Assembly: GCA_017590115.1 (NCBI GenBank)
Contig: JAGGNK010013003.1
Location: 3,282,431-3,346,430, forward strand
Origin: Montifringilla adamsi
Lineage: Eukaryota; Chordata; Aves; Passeriformes; Passeridae
DNA: 64,000 nucleotides
Direction of reading: 5' to 3'
Part shown: positions 56,095 through 64,000 of the stretch, piece by piece
Layout of the letters: every line of letters begins with the position of its first letter
Position numbering within the stretch: position 1 is the first letter of the stretch
Position numbers and translations under genes: made by a program
The notes under the pieces: model-generated
What the model was told of the DNA's origin: nothing
Database searches by the model: none
Seen by the model: only the letters and a program-made list of their open reading frames with translations

Positions 56095-58909
56095 CTCACA
56101 CGGGAGACTTTGCACACACCCAGAGCTCCCCACTGGGACACAGGGCCTCGCCTGCCTCAGTGGCAAAGAAGACAAAAAACCCCAAAACCTGAATTCAGCC
56201 TAACCCAGCTTCCATTTGCCCAGTGAAGCTGAGGGTGGCTGGCGAGTGTGGGTGTGGGTGCCTGCGCGGCTTTGCCAAGGGCTCGGGGTAGAGGCAGAGC
56301 TGAGGAGGGGAGCAGGCTGTGCCTGCTGCTGTTAGCATTGATTTTCTCCTTATGGCAGTGCTAATTATAGCAGCAAAAAGAACTAATTGCTGTGTGTTAG
56401 GCACTTTTATCTCACCGTGATACCTTTTCTCCCTCCAAGAAACGGAATTATTCCCGTCCCTCCGCAACAGGGACGGACCTGCCTGTGGTGGTGTAGGCAC
56501 TGATGGTCCAGGTGCAGCCACCCTGGCCCTCCAGGAAATGTTCCTGTAGGATTTGCTGGCAGGGTCGTGTTGTTTGTAATCAAAAGTGCATTATGCAGAG
56601 GAAAAAATTGTAACGTGTAACTTTTTGTGTCCCTCCTCTGTAATTCAGAGGGGTGACTGAAGGCTTCTCTGTGCACTGAAACCCCAAAACTAGTTTTAAT
56701 TAATGAAATGTATGTATTAAAAATGCTTTATTTTGACCAGGTCAGGCTCCTTTCCAGGCAGGTGGAGGTGTGCCTGGCTTGGGTGAGTTTTATTTTGTGA
56801 TGGGCATGAATGAAGTGAAAGCCCTTGGAACTCATCCCCTCAGCACTTGTACAGAAAGAAGCTCTGTGAACCTGTTCTCACCAGGAATTTGGATGAATTT
56901 TGTTGCTCCTCCCATTCAGACAAGCCCCAGGGCCCTCTGATAGTTCTTCCCAGGGAGCTGGAGGGAAGCAAATCTGATTGTCCTGAGATTTGAATGATGG
57001 ACTAAAGATAAATTAAGGGGGAAGATGACAGAATCCTTTACCAGCAAGGACCACTGAAACTTTCCTTCCATTTGCAGGGCAGCCTGTGAAACAGTTACTT
57101 GGGATTTTAAATTCCCGGTGCACTTCCTCCTTCCAGCTGAGAGGGCAGGAGCTCCGGGCAGCCGCTGCTGGAGCCCTGCTGCTTTTACAGCCGGGCTGGT
57201 GTGACTGCACGTCGGGCAGCCAGCCTTGGGGACACCGGCGGGTCACCTCCAGCTAAATCGGCTAAGGTGTGGGGCTGCCACCCGGCGCCAACACCTCATA
57301 CTGCCCTGGCCAGAGGGGGAAAAGCAGCCCCCAGACACCCCACGCTCCTTCCCTGGCATCACCAGCGTGAGGGAGTGAGGAGAGGGGTCCGGATGCCCCT
57401 CCCCACCATATCCCTCCCCGCCTTCCCCATGGCATCCCCTCGTTTTGGGGCGCTGCAGAGGGTACCGGACCCAGGGAGTGCAGCCTGGCTCCCTCCTGCA
57501 AGTGCTTCCCCTGAGAGGGGATGAAATGCGGGCAGAGGCCAAAGTCTGCCTGCTCAGCGGCAGGGAGAGGATGCAATCCCAGCAGTAATAATTATATTGG
57601 TGGCAATTGCACAGACCCTTGCCCGCGGCCGGCAGGAACGGCGGCAGCGCTGCTGGGAACTGAGGGCAGGGGTGCTTGCTGGCTTAGGGCTGGGCTGCTT
57701 CTCTCCTGGAAATCATTGTCAAAGGGAGATCAAAACCGTTGTGCACGGATCCCCAAAGTGTTGGCAGGGTAATTCTGCAGTCACGCTGCATCTTGCAGGG
57801 TGGAAGTTGTGGGGGGTCCTGGTCCCCAGAGCAGGCTGAGCTGCCCCCCCAGCTCACACCCTCCCAGGGCTCTCCCATGGGGAGGAGGGGTTCTTGGGCT
57901 GCAGCCATGAGGGCAGCAGGGAGAGGAGGGCTCATCTGGGTGTGTGTGGAGGGGCCAGAGGCACCCATGGGTGCTGCAGCCAGCTCTGAGCCCCCTCAGC
58001 GGACAAACCAGAGCTGGAAGGAAGGGGCCCAGCTGGAAGCAGCACCACTGTGCTCCCATGGCCATTCCCAGCAGCAGGGTGTGTGTGTGCTGGCGTTTGG
58101 CTCGTCCTGGGCGTGTTGGAGCACATGCTGTGCTGTAGCACAGGCGGGACAGGCAGGGACTCTCCAGCAGCAGCGCTGGATCCCCATTGGAATCAGCCCT
58201 GCCCCTGCACGCGTAGCACCAGGACAAGGAGCAGGAAAGGTGCATCCCTAACAAGGCAGTTCCCGACACGGGGCTCGGGATGTCCTGTCCTGTCCCCTAG
58301 CCCTGCCTGGAGCTGTTTTGTGCCCGGGATGGCATCACCACTGCCAGTGGCCAAGGCTGTCCTGGTGGTCTTGTCGGGGAGGAGCTGGGAGGAGTGCAGC
58401 AGAGCCATCTTCTCTTTATCCTGCTGCCAAAACCCCAGGGAGCTGCACTGCCAGGGTGCAGCAATGGGACTGTCCCAGAGCACCCAGCTGGGAACAGTTA
58501 TTCCTTCCTCCAGCTGACCCTCTCTGCCCTTATCACTTCCTTCTCACTCCAATAATCCTGCAGAGGGAGAGCGATGGCAGGGACAGCGCCTAGCCCCTCC
58601 TGGGGATTTTTGAAATGGTAAAGAAATGCTTGAACTCCCTGGGCATACAATGGGATTTATGGCAGCCGTCATCCGGCAGGAATGAGGAAGCCTTGGGGGG
58701 CCCCAGAGGTGCCATTTGTCCTTGGGGAGGGGACAGAGGATTTTCTACCCCCGAGGTTTGAGCTTGGCGGGGCATGGCAGAGATGGCAGGGCTTGTGGGA
58801 GGGGGGAAGCACAGCTTATCACGCCGTGCCAGCTGCGGGAAGCACGGGGTTCAAAGGCACGCTCATTATTTTCAGGAACCTGGAAACAGACTGACTGAGT
58901 CAGCCCCCA

Positions 58910-58948
58910 GTTGTGGCTCATCCAGCGTTTTTCCACCATCCAGCGTTT
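58910..58948. repeat. Short direct repeat (CATCCAGCGTTTTT twice)
   Basis: Two copies of a 14-base motif separated by a few bases, in the gene-poor right flank. Confidence 0.75.
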
Positions 58949-59066
58949 TTGTATTTTTTCACGGAGAGCTTTCCCCCTGTCTTCCCAAACCCCGACAAAT
59001 GCTTGTCATCCCGGTCAGCTAATGGGCTTCGCATTCCTTTCTTGAGCTCTCAGCCTCCTTGAGCTC

Positions 59067-59140
59067 ATCCTGGTGTGCAGTGCATCCCGACAACAGTGCA
59101 TCCTGGTGGCAGTGCATCCCGATGTGCTGTGCATCCCAGT
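59067..59140. repeat. Local imperfect tandem repeat around GTGCATCC
   Basis: GTGCATCC recurs four times, with the variants CCCGAC, CCTGGT, CCCGAT and CCCAGT following. It is a small degenerate minisatellite. Confidence 0.75.
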
Positions 59141-60639
59141 GCCAGGGAAAATGGGTCTTTTCCAGGGCAATACCTCCCATTTGCATGGGAAGAAGACTCA
59201 GGCTGGGCAGCAAAATGGGAACAGGGAGATGTGGTGATGATGAATCGAGCATAATGCAAGGAGGGAAAATGCCTCTCACAAGGATAAAGCCAGGGAATGA
59301 GGTGTCAGCAGACCACCTGTGGTATCCTTTCCACTGCATTCCAGCAGCCCCCTCCAGAGACTGAATTGGGAAGTTGCTCAAGTGGCCAAACCCACCTGGC
59401 TGAGGCTTGCTGTGATCTGCCAGAGAGAATCCAAAATCCAAACAACTGGGCAAGAAGGGTGAGAGGCTGCTGCCGTATCTCTTCACTGTTCACACAGCTG
59501 TTGGGTTTGGTCTCTTGTGAAAACACCAGAGAAACACGGGGCATTGAGGGCCACCACCAGCAGTGACTGGTTACTGGAAGAGAGTGGAGGGGCTCTGACT
59601 TGAGTGGAAGTTTTTGGAAGTTAGAGCCCCTGTGGATTTGCTGGTGTCTAAAAAAGGTGATGTATTTTGAAGCACCACAGAAACATTCAGAGGGAGAAGC
59701 TTTCTGTCCTATTTAGCTACTTGCAGGATATTCCTGGGATTTCACTGCCTCTGGAACCTTTGCTGCTGGATCAGGCTGGTAGGAACACACTCAAGTTCCC
59801 AGGGAGGAAACACTGGGCAGTAGGATTGCAGGAAACCAAGCAACAAAATAACCCCCATGCTAGACAATGCAGGCAAAGCTGGCAAGGGGCTTCAGAGATC
59901 TCCAGAGACAGATGCTCACACAGTCACCTTTCCATGTCAGTCTGAGATCTCAGGGCTCTGCTGACCACCTTGTGAGAGTGGACATCTCTCCAGGAGGGTC
60001 ACTGCCCTCCCAGAGTGGTGCTGGACCATGTGTAGGGGATGTGAGGCACACAAGATCCTGCAGCAGCCCCTTCCCCCAAGCACACACCAGTGGGGAGGAT
60101 GCTCAGGGGATGCTGCAGTCCAACACCCACCACAGACCTCACAGGGGGGCCTTTTCCACAGGCAGTGGGACCTGTAGGCTCAGTAGGAACCTGTGGTGAT
60201 GCTGGGTGCCCCGAGGAAGCAGAGCCACAGTGAATGGGCGGCCAGAGAGACAGTGCTGAGCCGCTGGGGAGAGTGGGAAGGAAGTGGAGCCATAGGTCGA
60301 GGAAGACAGGGAGACGCCGGGAGTGGCAGGGGCCGTGGGAGGCAGGGAGACAGGAGCCCGGTGAGTCAGCCTGGTGGGGTGCTTTGAAACGCGGCAGGGA
60401 AGCACAGGCAGGGCAGGTTCTGCCGCAGCCTGGGGAGGCATCTCCCCCCAGCTGGCACCTTCTGCATCCCTCCCTGCTCAGTTAAGGAAAGCAGATCGCC
60501 CTCCAAACTGGGGCAGCCTGCAGAGCCGCTGCTCCCTCCTTCCAAGATAATGCTGGCGCGGAGCCACTCTGGCTCCTGCCGCTGCGGTGAAGCGTTTCCT
60601 CATCTAAGCAGGAGAGCTGCCAAAACCTGGCTTGGAAGC

Positions 60640-60920
60640 AGGGCATTCCAGTGGCCGGGCCCCGGAGCTGGCAGCACAGAGGGTGACCGCGGCAGTAGCT
60701 TTGCTGTGCCAGCCCGTGCCGCCCCAGCAGCGCTCACATCCCCCTGCCCTCCGCGGGCCGGTGTCCACCCAAACGCCGTGCTTTGCCTGGGAAGCTGCCC
60801 TCGGAGACAGGAGCAGCCCCTCGGGCGAGGCGAGGCGCGGTGCGGGCGGGCGGCTGCCGAAACCCGGCTGAGTCAGCCCCGCTGCCGCGGGCGGGCAGGA
60901 GCCGAGCATCCCCGGCAGCG
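60640..60920. promoter_or_regulatory. CpG-rich patch, candidate promoter or enhancer
   Basis: CpG density rises sharply over about 280 bases and includes GGCTGAGTCAGCCCC, an AP-1/NF-E2 type site at 60869-60877. No exon can be attached to it, so its nature is inferred from base composition only. Confidence 0.4.
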
Positions 60921-63076
60921 CCTCGGCTCTTCGCTGACAGATGCTGAGCTGCGGCACAGAGACAGCCAGGTGGAAGGAAAGCCTGGGCTGGAAGGAGCAC
61001 GTGTCCGAGGAGAGGGTTTTGTGCCTTTCTGTGTGCTTTCAAGACACAGTCCTCAGAGGTGCTCACAGTCCTGCCTGAGAGACCCTATGGCATGCTTGAC
61101 CTACACTGGCTAATCCAAGAAGGGAGGAGGTTGGAAAAGGCTGCACAGGAGATACTCTCCCTTGCTCTAATCTTGCCTCGGTTGAATGTTCTGTGAGGGT
61201 CTCTCTGTGACCCCAGGGCTTGTGGTGGGCTGGCAGTGCCTACTCCTGGGAGCTGCACTGGGCTTGGTGCTCACCATCCTGCCTCCCAGCATTTCAGGGA
61301 ACTGATGTCACACCAGGGTGTCCTGCAGAGCTCTGGGCAGTGCTTTGGCACCCAGACTCTTCCCCAGCTCTCCCAAAATGCGTCTTGAGAGCAGTGTGAG
61401 GGCTCACCAGCCAAGGGGTGTCAGCTGAGTTTTTGGGTGACTTGCAGCAGCGCAGGTGTCCCAGCCCTGGTGTGTCAAGAACACTACGGACCCTGAAGAT
61501 GAAGGATCATTTTCCCAAGGGTATGAATTTGTGGCCTCTCCTGTATGGTCAGTAAACTTGTATAAACCTCCTCACCCGAGTTCTGCTGGGAGATAGAAAC
61601 CAAAGGTTGAATGGCCAAGCTGCTGTACCAGCCAGGTTCTCATCTCTGTATTTTGAGTCTGGTTAGGCTCAAAATAATGATAAATGGCCAGAAATGGGTC
61701 CTGAGTGACTGCAGGGCAGAGCACCCCCAGCCCCTGCAGATGGACCTGCTGGACTCCCTCCATTCCCATGCCAGAGAAGTGATGGTTGAGGACAGGATGC
61801 CGCTGGGGGTGGAGCAGGAAGGTCCCTTTGCTGGATTCCATGCTGAAGGCATTGCCCTGGCACTGCTGAGGGACTGTGCCTTTCAACAACGCTCAGCTCT
61901 GGTGGGCTGTGCAATCAAACCCTCACCCCTGCCCAGCCAGGTCCCTCTGCAGCCTCATCATGCTGATCGTGGTGAAAAGTAGCCCAGGCAAGAAGAAGAA
62001 TGGACAGGGCTCCCTGGGATCACAGCTGAAATATTCCCTGTTCACAGATCAAACTGAGCTGTTGTCCCCTGAGCAGTGCCTGCCTTACACCTCCTTTCCT
62101 GGGCTCTTCTCAAGCCCAGCTCCTTCCCTGGCTCCCTACAGCCAGGTCCTTGCTCCCAGGCACGCTGTGCCCACTCCCTCCTGGGTGACACATCCACAGG
62201 GTGATGCTGGCAGTGACATGGGGTCCTCCAGAATGGGGGGCTGAGTCCCCCTGCCCCTCTCACCAATCCAACCCCACGCAGGGTTAGTTTGGCAAGGGGC
62301 GGGATGTGGTTGAGACAGCGACACAGGGCTGGTTCTTTCTTTGATCCCATCTCTCCCTCCTCACTGCCAAGTGATCTGAGTGAAATGAAACACATTTTAG
62401 TAGTCAAATCCACAAGGGTGGATCCCACTGTGCTTTGACCCTACGGGGCATTTTGTACATTTAATTTGATTTACACCCGAAATATTAATTTAACGTGCTA
62501 GATTTTCTCCCACACCCAAGTAATGCTGAAAATTATAGAAGATCCTACAGAAATGTTTGTGCCATTACCTCGTTAGCATCATTATTTATCAAGTTTAATT
62601 ACAGTGCTGAAGCTGTAGATGCAGCATTGCTCCAGTGGGAGCATGGAGAAGGACATGGCCACCCAGTGATGTGTCTGTGGGCTGCCTTGCTGATGACAAG
62701 GATCCCCAAAGATCCCATTTCATGGTGCTGCATGTGCCTCCCTGCCGTGCTGTTGGTGGGGTCATGGTGTGAGCATGCTCCTCAGGCTCCTCCAGGTTAG
62801 AAAACACCAGGGAATGGTATTTGTAGGAAAGGCAGTATGGTTTTCCTATGGGCTCTGGCCAAGCAACACCAACCATCAGCAGTCTGCATTTCCACCTGGT
62901 GGCACAGCACGTAGGCAGCCCACTGCCACTGGAATGCTCTCCTTCATGGAGCTGCTGCCTCTCCACCCAGCTCCTCTTGCCTTGCCAGAGGCTGCAGGAC
63001 TTTCTCTCCACTCTGTCTCTCCTGTGGTGCTGGGCACACCTCAGCCCTGACCACTCGTGTCAAGGCTCCAGAGTTG

Positions 63077-63136
63077 ATTTATTATTATTATTATTATTAT
63101 TATTGTTGTTGTTGTTGTTGTTACTGTTATTATTCC
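63077..63136. repeat. Compound (ATT)n(GTT)n microsatellite
   Basis: Eight or so ATT units pass directly into GTT units and then break down. The reading frame with a poly-leucine run here is an artefact. Confidence 0.95.
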
Positions 63137-64000
63137 TGATTCAGCCATGCTTGTAACTGCACGTCTGACTTAGAGCACCCAGTGGAAGTGAAGTGTGTGC
63201 TCCAGGACCTCATTAAATGAGAACCTCAAAGCAGGATTTGAGAAAGCCCAGATGACAGTGAAGTCGTCTCAGCAAGCTCTTGGCTTGGCAGCACTCTGAT
63301 TAATGTCATTTGCTACCTCTTTCGGCTTAAAAGACAAGGTGTCCTTAAAATAAAAGAAACCTCAAGTTGAAAGCACTGAAAAGAAAAAAAAAAAAAAATC
63401 AATTAAGCCCCACATAGCTGTATTTTGTCCTGGAGCAAAATCTCAGACATAACAGAGAAATTACATAGCCTGAAAGAGAGAAAGGGAAGGTTTTATGTGC
63501 GGTCTCGCTGAGGTATTGCCCGAAGCCGTGCTGAGGTGGCTTCCCACCTGGTACCTGTGGAAAGTGCAAACTCCCCACAGGAGTAGGGGGAGCAAGTAGG
63601 TGCTGGGATACCCTGGTGGAAATACAGACTGCTGGAGGAGCTCTCTGGCAGAGCATCACCTGATGTGGGGCTGGAGCTTTACCCCTGGAGCTCCACAGGA
63701 CTAACGGGGACATCTGCATCCAGCAGAGCTCTTTCATCTGGCCCTGATCTTTGAAGGCGTGCTCCTTTCAGAGGCTCCAGGTCCAGCCCCTGACGTTAAA
63801 TCTTGGTCTCCATGAAACCGACAATGAAACTCCCATCAATTCCCCCGGTGTGTGCTCTGCCCTGTGGAGGAAAGCGGCTCCCCCAGGGAGGAGTGACTCC
63901 TCTTGGAAGGCTCTTCCTTCGTGCGGGGAAACAGCTCCCGGTGCTCATTCCCGCAACTGCCCCGGCCCGGGGCAGCTCTGCCGCAGGGATGAGCCTGGAG

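Larger units (their letters stand above)
53991..64000. other. About 10 kb without a supportable gene
   Basis: The sequence is mostly GC-rich, with many chance reading frames but no homology I recognise and no chain of spliceable exons. In mammals OVOL2 lies beyond PET117, but no C2H2 zinc-finger exon is visible. Contents worth noting are the simple repeats, the CpG-rich patch at 60640-60920, and AT-rich blocks at about 62385-62640 and 63180-63420. Confidence 0.6.

Noticed and set aside
60550..61113. 187-residue reading frame, plus strand
   Set aside because: It is an open frame in CpG-rich DNA with no recognisable domain and no splice context. Such frames are expected by chance here.
62848..63156. 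Frame ending in a long poly-leucine run
   Set aside because: The leucines are the translated ATT/GTT microsatellite.
63988..64000. ATG at the window edge (ATGAGCCTGGAG) as a start codon
   Set aside because: Only four codons are visible and they do not match the expected neighbour. Nothing supports a coding start.

Overview
This window is vertebrate nuclear DNA, almost certainly from a bird and probably a songbird. It has intron-rich genes with GT-AG splice sites, CR1 LINE fragments with the typical avian CR1 3' end, and endogenous-retrovirus LTRs. The gene order matches the block around human chromosome 20p11.23 (POLR3F, DZANK1, KAT14, PET117). The species call is an inference; the gene calls rest on exons I could join in frame.

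Layout: 1-933 is intergenic sequence and POLR3F 3' UTR. POLR3F (minus, 934-7410, 9 coding exons, 314 aa) is the RPC6 subunit of RNA polymerase III. A GC-rich divergent promoter at about 7411-7680 separates it from DZANK1 (plus, 8551-28775, 20 coding exons, 761 aa). It carries a perfect CRE, a CCAAT box, a GC box and a near-perfect RFX X-box. DZANK1 meets, tail to tail, a survivin-type gene (BIRC5-like, minus, 29888-30763, 4 exons, 140 aa) with its own CpG-rich promoter and a CHR element just before its ATG. KAT14, an ATAC-complex acetyltransferase (minus, 33248-50025, 10 coding exons, 782 aa), follows. PET117, a cytochrome oxidase assembly factor (minus, 50286-53780, 2 exons, 81 aa), sits just upstream of KAT14 in the same orientation, with a CpG-island promoter at about 53440-53990. 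From 54000 to 64000 I find no supportable gene: GC-rich sequence, one CpG-rich patch near 60.7 kb, AT-rich blocks near 62.5 and 63.3 kb, three copies of TGAGTCAGC and simple repeats. OVOL2 occupies roughly this flank in mammals, but I could not identify any of its exons.

The genes are housekeeping or cell-biology genes with no shared pathway: Pol III transcription, a cilium-associated adaptor, mitosis, chromatin acetylation and mitochondrial assembly. Architecture links them instead: a divergent promoter, a convergent gene end, and a PET117-KAT14 tandem in which KAT14's first coding exon begins one base before the ATG. KAT14 therefore needs an upstream non-coding exon, possibly in the PET117 promoter.

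Points of most interest: the survivin paralogue in this position, the X-box at the DZANK1 promoter, a probable GC-AG intron and an unusual 3' end in DZANK1, a displaced 102-bp copy of a DZANK1 exon and its acceptor, a textbook solo LTR with 6-bp target duplication, and a 157-bp tandem duplication in the PET117 intron. I found no CRISPR array, operon or other prokaryotic system.
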